64,000 nucleotides of DNA from Aldrovandia affinis (Eukaryota; Chordata; Actinopteri; Notacanthiformes; Halosauridae): the NCBI GenBank assembly GCA_029706075.1, contig JAINUG010000047.1:1062675-1126674 (forward strand). The letters run 5' to 3'. The translations under genes and the position numbers were made by a program. Every line of letters begins with the position of its first letter. The first letter of the stretch is position 1. The notes beneath the pieces were generated by a model that was not told the DNA's origin, searched no databases, and worked only from the letters and a program-made list of their open reading frames with translations. This document shows positions 24,598-37,278 of this stretch, piece after piece.

Positions 24598-25400
24598 TGG
24601 ATTTGTTATATTTCACAAGCGTTATGCTCACTTTTTTTTTGTTTTATGTCCGCAAAGTTGTTACTAGTGTGTCAGGTCTCTGCATTGTTTACACAGCTGC
24701 AGCTCATGTAGCAGCTTTTATGCTATAAAGCGATAGTCAACAGATTTATTTTAAAATAAAAGTTCAATAGAACCAAGTACCATATTAAATAATTTTATAA
24801 AAAATACCATATTAAGTACATTAATCTTATAAATTCATATGATAAATAATAAAACTTTTTATTATATATATAAAAACATTTAATAATGATACTGATAAAT
24901 GATAAATAAACATTTAAACAACTGTACTTCAATTCTAATCTACATTCTAATTTGGTTTGTCAAATTTGCTTGAAAATGTGCACAGATATCCATGACATGG
25001 ATATTAATTTTTCAGTTTTCATAAATTAATAACAGACATCTTAAAAATGAGTTTTTTTAATGTAATTGAAGTAGGATTTCATAATTTAATTTTTAAATTA
25101 AGTCCTTTTAGCAAGTGAAAATCAAGTGAAAATGTAGTTTTTATAATGGTAGGAATCATTGCCGTTTCATTGGGGTTGATTGGTAGTTTGCTGCTGTTAA
25201 TCAGTTTCATTGTTTCGAGTCTAGCTTCCATCTCTGTAGTCGAGCGTTCCCTGAGTAGTGGGCAGTACCTGTTAGGAAGTAATTTGGGTCTATTGTTATC
25301 AGCTGGCAATCGCCACTTAGTAACTAATGTTGCATAGCTACTGTATATCAGTAGCTGTAGTTCTGGAAAGCGGCAGCTTTCTGCAGCAGCCTCACCATAT
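24598..25400. other. AT-rich stretch before the L2 LINE
   Basis: I see no gene. The last 260 bp (25140-25400) are less AT-rich and may be LINE 5' sequence, but I see no domain that proves it. Confidence 0.4.
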
Positions 25401-25401
25401 G

Positions 25402-25530
25402 AAGACTCAGTGGACAAAGACAAAGGAGTCTACCAACAGGAGTCAAGACTCAGTGGACAAAGACAAAGGAGTCTACCTATATGAGTGAAGATTCAGTGGA
25501 CAAAGACAAAGTAGTCTACCTACAGGAGTC
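25402..25530 (+). repeat. Three 43-bp tandem repeats at the LINE 5' side
   Basis: Units begin AAGA(C/T)TCAGTGGACAAAG at 25402, 25445 and 25488, an exact 43-bp period. Each carries ACAAAGGAGTCTACC or a one-base variant. They stand directly upstream of the L2 endonuclease region. Repeated units near LINE 5' ends can act as promoter monomers in other elements. Here that role is only inferred. Confidence 0.85.
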
Positions 25531-25742
25531 CACCAAGGGAGGCCAGCTAGGGAGTCCTCGCCGCACGGTAAGTATCATAGTGTTGTCTCTTCCTACTCTT
25601 ATTACTTCCTCCACATCTAACACCTCATGCAACTTCCCTATTCCAGTCTGTGTCTCCTCTTCTATATTTCCTAGAAGGAGAGATGCAACTCACAGGCGCA
25701 ACCCCTCCAATGTCATTCACCCTCCTAGATCCACCGGTGTTG

Positions 25743-26320
25743 AAATCATGGTAGCAGGTGGCCTTTGGAAGTGCCAGTCCACTGTTTGGAAGGCCGATTT
25801 CATCTCAGCCCAGGAGTCCATACTCTCCCGGCAGTTCCTGGCGCTCACCGAGACATGGATCATGGAACACAGCCACTCCTGCTGCTCTCTCCACTGCCTA
25901 TACCTTCTCCCACACTCCTCGACCCACAGGTAGAGGTGGAGGAACTGGTATACTGATCTCCCCCCTGTGGAGATTTGGTATCGTTCCTCTTCCTCACTTC
26001 TCACCCTCCTCCTCACTGTTCCATGCAAACTGCACATCACTGTTCTTTATCCCCCACCAGGTCTACTGGGGAGTTTCCTAGATGAGATGGATGCCTTACT
26101 CAGCTCCTTCCCTGACGATGGCACTCCTATCCTACTTCTAGGTGACTTCAACCTGCTGCTGGACACCCCTCTCCCCCTGCTTCAATCCTTTGAGTTCACC
26201 ATGAAAAAAATCCCCATCCACCCACAAGGTCGGCAACCAACTGGATCCGGTCTTCACGAGGAACTGCCCCTCACCCAACATTGTGGTATCTCCTCTGCAT
26301 GTGTCTGACCACTGCTTTCC
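25743..26320 (+). pseudogene. L2 endonuclease domain remnant
   Basis: The endonuclease nicks target DNA to start target-primed reverse transcription. In successive frames I read GGLWKCQS, KADFISAQ, FLALTETWI, ATPAALSTAYTFSHTPRPTG, RGGGTGILISP, KLHITVLY.PPG, then LLGDFNL at about 26140-26160. The TETW and GDFN motifs hold the metal-binding glutamate and the aspartate/asparagine of the fold. At least two frameshifts separate these segments. The later SDH motif is only loosely visible as HVSDHCF in another frame near 26300. It is not expressible as one protein. Confidence 0.75.
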
Positions 26321-27149
26321 GTCTTTTCCCCTCCCCCTCCCTTCTGTGCCTAAACCCTCTTCACCTGCCCCCACTGTCTCTGTCCATTGCAACCTCTGCT
26401 CTCTCTCCCCCACAGCCCTGTCAGCTACTGTTCTATCATCCCTTCCCCTTACTGATGCCTTCTCTCAGCTACCTACTGGGTTAGCCTCATCCACCCTACT
26501 GTCCTCTCTCTCCTCCTCCTTTGATTCACTCTGTCCTCTCTCCACTAAACCTGCTCGTCTCCGACCCCCCACCCCCTGGCTAACTGACTCCATTCGGGCC
26601 ACCCGACTCAAACTATGAGTAGTAGAAAGGAAATGGAGAAAATCCAAATCCCCTGTGGCCCTGACTGACTTCCACACACTCCTGGCTACCTTTTCCCCTA
26701 ACCTCTCCTCTGCTAAATCTGCATATTTCTTTTCCAAGATTCAATCTTCTGCTTGTAATGCTTGCTAACTGTACTCTACATTCTCCTCTCTCCTCATCTC
26801 TCCTTCTCCCCCACCCCCTCCTCTCTAACCACAAATGATTTTGCATCCTTCTTTCGCAAGAAGGTTGATGACATTCGCAACTCCTTCCCCCCATCCCCTC
26901 CCGCACATAACATTCCCTCACCCCCCTGTCTTCCTTCTCACCCCTCCCTGACTCGGACATCGCTGAACTTGTTCACTCCCACTGTCCTACCACCTGCCCT
27001 CTTGATCCCATTCCTTCCCCCCTTTTCCAGTCCATCACTATGGACATCCTCCCCAATGTTATTAACACCTCTCTTTCCTCTGGCTCCGTCCCCTCTCCCT
27101 TTAAAAGCACCCATGTCACCCCCCTCCTCAAATAACCCTCTCTGAATCC

Positions 27150-27760
27150 TGCTGTCATTTATAATTACCGACCTGTCTCTCACCTCTCATTCCTTTCCAA
27201 AACACTATAGTGGGCTGTATATAACCAACTTTATGCCTATCTCCTACTACAAAATGACCTGCTTGATCCTAACCAATCTGGGTTCAAGGCAGGCCACTCC
27301 ACAGAGACTGCTTTGCTCGTGGTCACTGAGGTTCTACAATTGGATAAGTCCCAATCTCTCAGCTCCGTCCTTCTCTTCCTCGACCTGTCAGCTGCATTCG
27401 ACACCGTGGACCACCAGATCCTGCTCTCATCTCTCATCGAGATGGGAATCTCTGGATCTGCACAGACATGGTTCATGTCATACCTGATTGACCGGTCCTA
27501 CCAGGTGGCCTGGAGAGGATTCCTCTCCTCTCCCCACACCCTCTCCACAGGGTTCGGGGCTAGGCCCCCTTTTTTTCTCTGTGTACACCAAATCACTTGG
27601 TTCTGTCATCTCTGCTCATGGTTTTTCTTATCACTGTTATGCTGATGACACTCAACTCTTTCTCTCCTTCTCTCCTTCTCTCCTTCTCTCCTTCTGAGAC
27701 CCAGGTCCAGGCGCAGATCTCTGCGTGCCTGGCAGACATCTATATAATATATATACGCCA
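27150..27760 (+). pseudogene. L2 reverse transcriptase remnant
   Basis: The reverse transcriptase copies the element RNA at the target nick. Visible blocks in order are NYRPVS (27163), then NQSGFKAGHSTETALLVVTE, then LFLDLSAAFDTVDHQILL (from about 27372), [33 protein letters not shown], and YADDTQLF with the catalytic aspartates at 27638-27649. The 27313-27645 frame carries the fingers and first catalytic aspartate. The YADD motif is in another frame, so a shift lies near 27550. The thumb region is lost after the SINE insertion. Confidence 0.82.
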
Positions 27761-27902
27761 TTTAGCAGACGCTTTTATCCAAAGCGACTTACAGTAGTGA
27801 ATGCATACATTTTTTAGTATATGTGGCCCCAGTGGGGATTGAACCCACAACCTAAGCGTTGCCAACGCTGTGCTCTACCAACTGAGCCACAGAGAACCAT
27901 AT
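27742..27902 (-). mobile_element. tRNA-headed SINE (family D) in the L2 LINE
   Basis: It is bordered by AGACATCT on both sides (27734-27741 and 27903-27910). On the minus strand it begins with a tRNA-like segment. The A-box region GGCTCAGTTGGTAGAGCA is near 27879-27896, and the B box GGTTCAATCC is near 27836-27845. It ends with the teleost tail GTAAGTCGCTTTGGAT and GCGTCTGCTAAATG. A head-only relative is at 41630-41735, and a tail relative at 18661. Confidence 0.85.
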
Positions 27903-27930
27903 AGACATCTCTGTCTATATACAATATTTA

Positions 27931-30900
27931 CGATGTTTTTCTTTTGTTTTTACACAACAAATGCAACGAAACATCTGTTTAGTTTAACAAGTGACATAAT
28001 GCTTCAGTCATTGCACAAAGCAAGCCCTGCAATTAAAAGTATAGCAAATGAGTTGCAGTGTCCTGAGCGGAACATAGTGGATCATGATAGCAACAGGTGA
28101 ACCAAGTTATCTGCTGATGTGAAGAACAGTTTGAACTTGTCTTCACTGGACACATTTTCAGATGCAATTGTGTAGTTTCTGTCAGCAGTGAAGTTATTAT
28201 ATGATAATTGGAAGTGTGACACTGCGCCAGTGTACTGAGAGGGCTCTTCTTTGGGAACATTTACTTGTATTTTCTCAAAAATGATTTGGAATATTCTTAT
28301 GTTCAAAATATTTAGACACTGCTGTATAGTGTAGCATTGCATTAAAGGATCATTCCATAAACAAATATCTGTAGCGCAGTGAAAACTTATCATTTAACAT
28401 GTAGGCCTAGACTACCTCATGTGATTGGACATTTGTTTTGGTTTTCTGGAAATAAAAGTCACCAAGCATAAGATCCCAACATGTGAATACAGTATGTTCT
28501 GTCAGAGCTTTTGTTATCAGTTTATTAAAATGAAGGAGTAGTAAGCATTTGAAAGTTAAGTCTATATCTTTGCTGGAGTATAGAGGATATTCTGTATATT
28601 TAATCAAATTATGTCATTGTTATCATTTCATCTGTCACCTGTTTTCATGCTTCCCCAAGTAATAGTAAATATAGTAAATAATAATAATAAAATTATAGAA
28701 AATAAATGATACAATTTCAGTTTCAAAAATCATGATAAATCTTCATGACAGTGTTCAGCTTGGCCTTCCTACTTCTGTCAGCAATAGTCCAATTTGAGCA
28801 TGAGTGTTTATCATAGACAGCAGTGTTACATCAACAACCAGGTGAGCTTTTGTATCACCATTTAATTATTGCTTCACAAGGTTTCAGTTATTTTACATGC
28901 TGCATTCTCAATACATGCTTTCATGCAGGACTGACTTCAGACATGCCGTGCCCAGATCCAGGGCAGCCATCGGCAGATCATGTGTGCAGTGGAGATATCT
29001 TTTAGGCTTGGGAAGCTGGTTCTTCCAAAAATAACATTTGTCAAATTCAAGTGAACTGACCCATACCAATGGCTTATTCTATGCTAGCACAGTTATGAGT
29101 TTGTTGAATAATTTGTCATATGTCCATTTTACTGACATTGCATTTGCCATATTTTGCCCACTATGCATGCCTTTATCCTGTAATCATTTTAAGAATAAAA
29201 TATGGTTGAGTTTTTCCATGTGAATTAACCTTCATATTGATGAAACCTTAATATTTTGATAACCCTCAAGATGAGCTTGTTGGCACTGATTCACATGGCC
29301 TATTTGAATGCATTTCCTCTTGATTGGAAGGCTCAGCTAGCAACATGGGGGCAGGGAGTGGGATGTGAGGAGGAGGTGGAATTGATGGATGGATGGATGT
29401 TGGATTGCGTAACAAGCACAGATAGAGGAAGCATGGGCACCAGAGGTGTCGATTCCCACTTGTTGGTCCCAACAGTGTTTTTGTGCTGTTTACTTCCTAA
29501 TTTGATAGTAACAACAGGACTGCTTTTTGATTGGTCCAAGGACGCATGTTTGTTTACTGTCTCTTCCTGTCAGGAAGCAATTGTGATAAGAGCCCTGAGT
29601 GGAGACGGTTTCCGCTTCTTCACCCCCTTGTTGAATACTTAAGTGCAGGGAAATGAGCTATTGATGTTACAAATCTTACAAAAACATGTGGGAATGCTCT
29701 ATTTTTCCACGCTTGATGCACACAACATTGAAATTGTAAACATTTTTCCCTGGCTATTTATCATCTTTTTGGAGCCTATTGTGACACCTTTGTGACAGCT
29801 TGCAAAAGGCAAGCAAAATTTTCATTTAAGAATAGAATAATTTTACTGCTGTTGTAAAATTATTTAACTTATTTAACTTTTAATTATTTTTAAATAATTA
29901 AAATACAGCTGTTTACAGGATGTTTTTTCCATGTGTTTGTGTTAATCTACTGTAGACTAATTTATCATGAAGCGCGAGACATCTCACACTAGTTTTCAAT
30001 TTAATGAGATGCCCTATGAACTAATATCGAATTCATACCATACCAGTGTCAACTGGCAGGTAGCCCCTTAGTCCCCTCACTAGTAATGACCTTTCTCCGT
30101 GTCAAATGCTCCCCAGGCAAATTTATAAAAGAAAAATCTTACAATACTATTGCGATTTTTGTACTGTTTTTGGGTTAAAGAACTAGTGGAATGTAAATCT
30201 GTTGCATTTTAAATTGCCATCACTTAATTAGCCTTGCCACTGACATTCAACAAAATCAAAATGGAACAAACCGAATTGCAAATATAGGACTTTTACTTTT
30301 TAAAGCAGGTCTTTGAGGACTCATTTCAGATGAACATAAATCCAGTTGGACTGAAAGGGCAATCCCAGACAGAGCTTGGCTAGACGGGCTACTTCAATGA
30401 GAACAGACCTGCATTGTGCATGTCTTAGACTCTGACGTGGAGCATGTGTTCACTTTAGATTTCTCTATTTTATTTGGGGCATAGAATCCATTATTTTCCA
30501 TTAGTTCTCAGCATGTTATTATGATAGATAAAATAGGCCATTTAATGCCCCCCCCACCCCTTGTTGAGGATAAGTTATTGTAAGGTTTCCCCAAACAATA
30601 GTTTAGTGCTGATGATGTAGCATCATACTACTAATTCTTTAAACTATAAAATACAGAATCATAAAGCAGTCTGTGCCATATACCAAGAACCAAGTGGCTC
30701 ACTTGCCTAGTCACATTAAATGTATATGGTAATATAGCAATCATGCTTTTCAGGTCCATGTAAACACCATTATTGGTTGGCACCCAGCTGATCACACACC
30801 AGTCTGAGACGTTTTGCTTTTGCTGTGTGGGGTGGAAGCATAGAGTAGCCATCTGAAGCTGTGTAGCTTGGTTGTGGAATAAGGAAAGAGCAAGATGGTT

Positions 30901-31540
30901 GGTCTGTGAGAGGTTATCATAATTCATCATGATTTAATGAACAGTCTGCACTAGAATGTCTTGCCTAACTGCATGAAACATGTTATTGTATAGAAATGTC
31001 AAACAATAACTTTCAGTACAGTATGAGAGGTATTTGTGAAGCCATACCAAAAACGTAATGAATGCATGTTATCATCCAGTATGATGTAAGCTTTTAGATA
31101 TCATATATCCAGGTACATTATTTATTACTGTAAGTCTTTTTGGAAATATGTTCTTGTATGAATTAATGTAGCTACATTTGGGTACTTCTTTTGTTGTTTA
31201 ATTCATACAATATACTACTATGCCCTTTTCTCTTATAAGTATATGCCTTTATTGTAAAAAGACAGTCATGTTGGTTAGGATATTCCTCACCACAGACCAT
31301 TTTATCAACCACTTTCAAAACCGTTAAAATTACAAAATTACAAAATTAAATACTTCTCTTCCTCTTACACTTTCTCAGCATGATACATTATAGTGAAAAT
31401 ATGCACCCCTCCCCTGCCCTCAACCAAACATGAATACACTTGTGTGCAGGATTACATTTTGTATCTTTTATAGGGAGGCCCCCTGTATAACATGGTTTTT
31501 GTAGTGCCAATGGTCATTTAAGTGTGGCCAATAATAGGTG
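27931..31540. other. Gene-free AT-rich stretch
   Basis: I see no gene. Minor items are an ATGG triplet repeat at about 29386-29399 and a C run near 30549. Short frames around 29256-29642 have no recognisable motif. Confidence 0.5.
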
Positions 31541-31800
31541 TGAGGTGTTTCAATCTGGGTTTAAAAAGCACCATAGCACTGAGACAGCCCTAGTCAAGGT
31601 AATGAATGGCTTGCTTCTTTCCTCTGACCACGCTTTATCTCCATACTTGTACTCCTTGACTTAATTGCTGCCTATGACACCATGGACCACCATATTTTCC
31701 TAGATAGATTAGAAAAATGTTTTGGTCTTGCTGGTCCAGCACTTTCGTGGTTTCATTCCTATCAATCCAGTAGATATCAATGTGTGAGAATAAATTATGT
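31541..31800 (+). pseudogene. L2-type reverse transcriptase scrap
   Basis: In shifting frames this encodes the start of an RT domain: FQSGFKKHHSTETALVKVMN-like text, then a leucine-rich block ending AAYDTMDHHIF, which corresponds to the AFDTIDHHIL motif with the first catalytic aspartate. It is followed by a LEKCFGLAGPAL.WF block. It differs clearly in sequence from the L2 at 25.4-27.9 kb, so it is an independent and older copy. Confidence 0.65.
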
Positions 31801-34800
31801 CTTCCAAGTGTACTATGGTTCTATCGGTATCAATCTCAAAGTATTTTAGAACATATGTTATATACTGTATAAAGTATATACTGTATAATGTGTTACACTA
31901 CCAAAACATAATGCTTGACAGTCAAATTCTTGAAATAGTTGTCTACATTGTTGGGGTATAAGGCAATGTCCTTGTTTGAGTAAGATCCAGATTAGTCAAG
32001 CACTAGGGTCTCATCACATTACATGATTATAAAACATGCTCATAATTTTAGCAAGATGGTTTGTTCCCTACTGGGAATTGTACAGAAATTGTATTTAAAT
32101 TTAAGCTTCATTAACATTTTGTACCCTCTGGGGGTTTCACACTAATTGTAGAATGCTCTGCTTGATTTTTTGGCAGCAGATGAAAGGGAACACAAAACGT
32201 TGTCTCAGGCGGAAGCAGCGCGGACATTGGTATGCAAGGTCAGCCCGTGTTAGCCAGCCTGATTGGATTGGTTGGATACACAGGAACTTGGATAAGACCT
32301 GAACAAGAGTTGTGGATCCTTTCAGCTTTTTCACTTGCCAGCTCTGTAATTACACTGCTGGTCTTGAGACCCCAGATATCCATTGCGTTCCAAACTGCAT
32401 TTACAGTTGCTAGATGCAGTTAGGTTGCATAAAAAAATATAAGGCCTGATTGCCCTAGGGTATGATTTCAAGTGCTTTCAGAGTGTTCAGTGTTCTGGAG
32501 AAGTATTTAAAATAAGTGGAACAGTACCTAAAACACTGGTGTCCCAAGTTGACTTAAACTGTGATCTGAAGTACAGATACATTGCACCAGCCAGAAAGTC
32601 TTATAGACCTGAAGGTAAATATGTTAAAGTATACAAATTATCTGACTGCATATCAAATTACTATATTTACTTTATCGTCAAACAAGGAATTTCTGCAGCA
32701 GTTACATTCAATGGTATGTGTCTCTATTACCTCAAGAATTTTGTGTTACTCAGCCTTAAAAAAAACCTTCTACATATTGTTTCCTATTGCTGTTCCTGGG
32801 TCTCCTTGCTTCCCTAGGTCTTTCCACTCTTCCTTGGCCATTAGAGGTATTTTTCTTACAATGCGGCATTACTTATCAAGTAAACATATAGGCTACAGCA
32901 CAACACACTTTATTATTAAGAAGTTTTAATTGACTATTGAGAGCCTTTTTGTTGCAGATTTTGTAAAATGTTGCAAAAATTAGGAATAGCTCCTTATGTA
33001 TCCTACAGTTAGACAGTGATACTTCCTACAATTTCTAACCCACTGCTTGAAAAATGACCTCAATTTGGTGAGACAAATGAAATGCCTGTGGCAATGCCCA
33101 TAGCACCTGAAAAAGGAAACAAATTAGGCATGGAAATCATAGATTTGGCAATGCTGCATTTTGGAAAACTTTCAGGCTGATTATGGTTCGCAACTAATAA
33201 TGACATTTATGACAATCTATAGTATGGCTGATGTCCAACACAACTTTTTGATTTTGTTTATTGCTATTTGTATTACCCTTCACAATTATAATTTTAATAG
33301 TGCCCATGGACATTCATCTGCAAATAATGGTGGGTTTGAAAAAACACAGGTAGAATTAGGCCTGCAGTCTGCAGTGATCACTCTGCTCATGGTTCCATCA
33401 TCCACTCCAAACTGATTAACCCCCACTGTGAGTGTCACTGAGTTGAAAATATTCCTCTCTACAGTTCTCCCAGCTCTTGGTCCTGGTGGACTGTAAAGGA
33501 ATCCACAACACTGCTATGGAATGTCACTTGAACCTGAAGCTGTGCCGTATTAATACACTGAGGAATAAAAATGCTGTGGTAGGAGTCCTCCCCCTCTTTT
33601 ACCCTTTGACTGTTTGCTCCATTTTATATTCCTTGCTGATGTGTTTGGTGTCAAGCGGTTGGCAGCTTTCGGTCTAATTGACAGTTACTTATTTTCCCTT
33701 TGGTCTTGGCCTCTCAATTATTTCCGAAGGAGAATACTTTTACAAACAAAAAGAACAGAATGTTGTGTTTTATGACTGTCCAATATCCAGAGTCTGAGTA
33801 AATCCCAAATGGGGATTATTTGCTAAGAAACCATTAAAAAAACTATTGGGTAAAAGTTGTGTTATTGGTGTCACATTGGGGATAAGGATTAATATGAGTA
33901 GGGTTTCAGCCAGTGCCTCTAATATGTTGTTTGCGTGTTAAAATGATAAACAATGGAGACAGTCTCCAGAAATGAACCGAGCCCTATCTCCTGACTTTCT
34001 GTTGAAGGAAGCATTCAGATGTGGAAGCCTGCCAGTTTTGACATCAAAGCCCAGATTCTTCAGACATAATAACAGGATAAAAGTTAAATCAAGGTACTCT
34101 GTTGGCTAAAAAGGAACAGAAAGGAAAATCTCAGATACAGATCAGGATAAAATTGATTGAGCACAGCAAACAATGTTTTTATTAAACAGTGGAGAGTTAC
34201 CATTCTGGAAATGCTACAGTGAGTTATAACTGTCCTGGAGTATCTTTCAGCAAATGATGAGATGCTCAGCTAACAAATGTAGTTAAGCATTATGCCAAGT
34301 ACAATTATTTTCAATCATCAGAACAGAAAGCGATGGAGTAAAACTGCTGTTGAAAGAAAAGCTGTTGCACAAATGTTTTTGATTGGCATAAGTAGCAGTC
34401 AAGCAGCAAGTACTGTCTTCCTCAGGCTAGCAGGCTTTCATGTAATCAGCTAACCAGTTACCATATCCCCAACTTGTTCTGTGGAATGCTATGGTTCATC
34501 ATTGTATGTCCCACACTGCCTGTATGTGCCCCTTATCCTGGTATTGGAGGGGCACTGCCCAGGTCTGGACATGTTAGCATGCGACTCCATTCAGCCCTGA
34601 ACAATTATTTTCTGTCTTACAATTCTTCAAAAATATATATTTTTGATTTAGTCAGAGTAACTCCTGATCCTATCTCAAAGTGTGTTGTTTGTTTTAAAAA
34701 ATATCTCGAAGGAGTCTTTATATTCTGATTAGTGTTCAAAATACATCAACATATTCTGTATGAGGGACATGTTCCTCAAATATTGGATGGAAGATGCCCA

Positions 34801-34825
34801 GGAATGTATTTCCTTGGGAAAGGTA
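31801..34825. other. Gene-free stretch
   Basis: I see no coding gene. The block near 32150-32430 is less AT-rich, with an incidental 63-residue frame, and 33930-34150 is similar. Both could be conserved noncoding sequence, but nothing in the sequence proves it. Confidence 0.45.
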
Positions 34826-35570
34826 AAACGTCGAAGTTATGACTGTAACCACAGTTCCCTGAGTAAGGGAAGGAGACATCAACGCCATGGGAATACGCCC
34901 ACTCAAGGGTGGATGGCTTAAGTCCCTATGTAACAGTGGCAAAATGGCCAAGGTGTGTGACAATGACCGTGGGAGCAATAACCTGGATGTTCCCTTTTGG
35001 CACAGCTATGGGAAGGGGTATCCAACAGTGCCGCATTAGGCGCACAGTGAGATAGTCTAAAGTGGGGACAATGGGAGTTGGTCATAACAGGGAGTCCACA
35101 GTTAAAAACAATGAACTCAATGTCATATGAGGATCATGGTCGGAGAATATAGCGCAATCACACCAAAGTGAGATAAGCGGGCACAGCATAACAATCATTC
35201 ATGTGACGTAAGCCGTTGGAATTGACACAACCGTCATAAGTCTTTTAAGTCACAATTACCGCAGCTCTTTCCATTTTTTGTCCTTTGTCCATACATGTGT
35301 AGCACTGGCCCTTTAAGGAAAGTGCATAAAGAGGGGTGGCCAGGTTTGTGGCCTCCTGTCTGGCCAGAAGCCTGGTTTGGGTGTTTGTGAGAGAGACCTG
35401 GAGGCATGAGGGGTACAGACTAAGTCTAGAAGCCCCCAGGTCCTTTAAGCAGCAGTACCCTGTGGCTGTGCAGGCCTATACCAATGGGAGCCATGGGCAT
35501 ATGTTGACTCATGGGGAGCTGAACTAACCACAACCATTACTGTTTTTCCCACCGTGCTATATATATATAT

Positions 35571-36585
35571 TAGTGGTGGGACTCGATTAAAAAAATTAAT
35601 CTAATTAATTAGAGGCTTTGTAATTAATTAATCGAAATTAATCGCATTTTAATCGCATATCAATATTTGACACAAGAAGCAACATTTTTCAATTCAAATG
35701 GATTTTGGTATACGAGTGAATCAATGAATAGACATATACATACGTTTAAGCAGCAAAATCTTGTTTATTTTAGCTACTACACAGACCAGTGCAATTTTTA
35801 ACAAAGTGCAGCAATTTTAGGAATATGATAGTGCAAAGGACCTTTGGAAGAAGCTGCTGGATTTTTTTCAAAATTGTCTTTCTGCATGGCAGTTCATAAA
35901 TTGTGTCAGACGACGCAATCTGTAGCACCTTTTCTAGCCCCTTATCTTCGACCACCGAAAGTGATCCACAGTCCACGGCAATCCAGTGAGCCAGTGAGTT
36001 GGTTACTTTGTTAGACGTGGTCTTACTCATCTTGGCTCTGAACCCCGTCATCTGGTCGAGTGTGGGTTGGCGACTCTGCTTGCTCGTACTAGGACAGGGG
36101 TCGGCAACCCGTAACACTCAAAGAGCCATTTGGACCCGGTTTCCACGGAAAAGAAAACACTGGGAGCCGCATTTTCTGTCGACGGGGGGTGCTACGAAAA
36201 AAAGCTGCGACCAGTTCATTTATTTCGCGGAGCGGGGGCGGGTGTGCAACGCGAAAATAATTCTTGCGCCCCTCGGATTTTCTGTCGACGGGGGGGGGGT
36301 GCTACGCCAAAAAAAGGTTTGCGCCCGATTCAATTGTATACTTATTATTTATTTTCCCAAACCACGCCGGAGCCGCAGGTTGCCGACCCCTGTACTAGGA
36401 CTAACGTTAGCCTGATCAGCGTTAGCTCTGGCTTCCACGCTAGCTGCAACATGTTTAGCATTGAGAAACGTTCCGTGGTGTCTGGAGTGCAAAAATATAG
36501 TGCGATTAAAATGCGTACATTTTTTAACGCGTTATTTTTTCTGTAATTAATTAATCGAAATTAACGCGTTAAAGTCCCAGCCCTA
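35571..36585. mobile_element. hAT-like MITE (outer)
   Basis: The ends are TAGTGGTGGGACT (35571-35583) and AGTCCCAGCCCTA (36573-36585), inverted with 11 of 13 matches. ATATATAT follows on both sides, which could be an 8-bp duplication but lies in low-complexity AT sequence. ATTAATCGAAATTAA-type subterminal motifs occur at both ends. It encodes nothing recognisable. Its middle is interrupted by the second MITE. Confidence 0.7.
36095..36392. mobile_element. hAT MITE (inner), 298 bp
   Basis: It has perfect 15-bp terminal inverted repeats CAGGGGTCGGCAACC and GGTTGCCGACCCCTG, and an exact 8-bp duplication TACTAGGA (36087-36094 and 36393-36400). It is GC-rich compared with its host element and contains a repeated TTTTCTGTCGACGGGG segment (about 36171 and 36278). 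It is non-autonomous. The perfect ends make it the youngest layer of this nest. Confidence 0.95.
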
Positions 36586-37179
36586 ATATATATATATATA
36601 TATATATGATGATTTAGACTGGGTCTTGCTATTAGACTGTGTTTCATAGGGTTGACTGAGGACAGAGCTATACTGGGCCATTAGCATTGCATGATTTTGG
36701 TTTTGGTTTTGCGTATTTATATTCTGTTTTGATTTGCTTATTTGCTGATTTGCTTTTGGTTACTTATTTGCTTTATTTGCTTTTGGTTTTGCATGATTTG
36801 AATTTGATTTGCTTAATCTTTGTGTATTTAGTTTAGAGGCCCAAGTAGGCCCTGAAGCCCTTACCCGTATTGCTCCTTTGTCTCTTGGGTTTAGTCCCTT
36901 TGCAGAACTCCCAGTGATATTAACCGCTTTCTTCCCTTCTGTATTTTAACCTGACCACTTTTTATACCAACGTTTTGAATAAACTTGACACATTTGATAC
37001 ATCAGCCTCTGGTTCTGCTCATTCTGAACCCGTACCTATCTGGGGACCCTTGCCTTATTCAGTTGCATTGTCCTATATATCTATATACATATACAGTATA
37101 TGGTTAATGTGTTTAAAGGATCCCTCACTCCTATATGTGTGGGTGGCGTAGTCATTGCATTATATAGCCCTGCTACATT

Positions 37180-37195
37180 TGGCGTAGTCGGCAGG
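37180..37195 (+). other. Primer-binding-site-like motif
   Basis: TGGCGTAGTCGGCAGG lies 2 bp after the LTR end. It starts with TGG, as needed to pair with a tRNA 3' CCA end. I cannot assign the tRNA. Confidence 0.65.
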
Positions 37196-37278
37196 ATTTA
37201 TAGAGGCTGGTGTTCTTTTGTGTTTTGTTTTTGGCCCAGTATTATTGATAGTAGCCCTACAGTATATGGCACACGGTT

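Larger units (their letters stand above)
25402..27930 (+). mobile_element. L2-clade LINE, degenerate
   Basis: This non-LTR retrotransposon has an apurinic-type endonuclease region (about 25743-26320) followed by a reverse transcriptase region (about 27150-27760). The motif wording ([31 protein letters not shown]) is that of the L2 group common in fish. The 3' part beyond the YADD motif is interrupted by a SINE at 27742 and then fades. Frameshifts, stops and a C-rich expanded middle (26300-27100) show it is long dead. A CTCCTT microsatellite sits at about 27655-27697. Confidence 0.85.
35298..37177 (+). mobile_element. Retrotransposon LTR carrying nested hAT MITEs
   Basis: The ends are TGTAGCACTGG at 35298 and TGCTACA at 37171-37177, a perfect 7-bp TGTAGCA/TGCTACA inverted match. 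A polyadenylation signal AATAAA lies near 36978-36983. Immediately downstream is a primer-binding-site-like TGGCGTAGTCGGCAGG (37180-37195), which starts with the expected TGG. Removing the MITE and its duplication leaves about 857 bp, a plausible LTR. The primer-binding site places it among retroviral-type or gypsy-type LTR elements. No gag or pol follows, because the sequence turns into an inverted copy of the same LTR. Confidence 0.75.

Noticed and set aside
25402..25530. CRISPR-like array
   Set aside because: There are only three contiguous 43-bp units with no spacers, and the window is eukaryotic.
26300..27150. Proline- and serine-rich frames on both strands
   Set aside because: They arise from the C- and T-rich degraded linker of the L2 LINE between endonuclease and RT.
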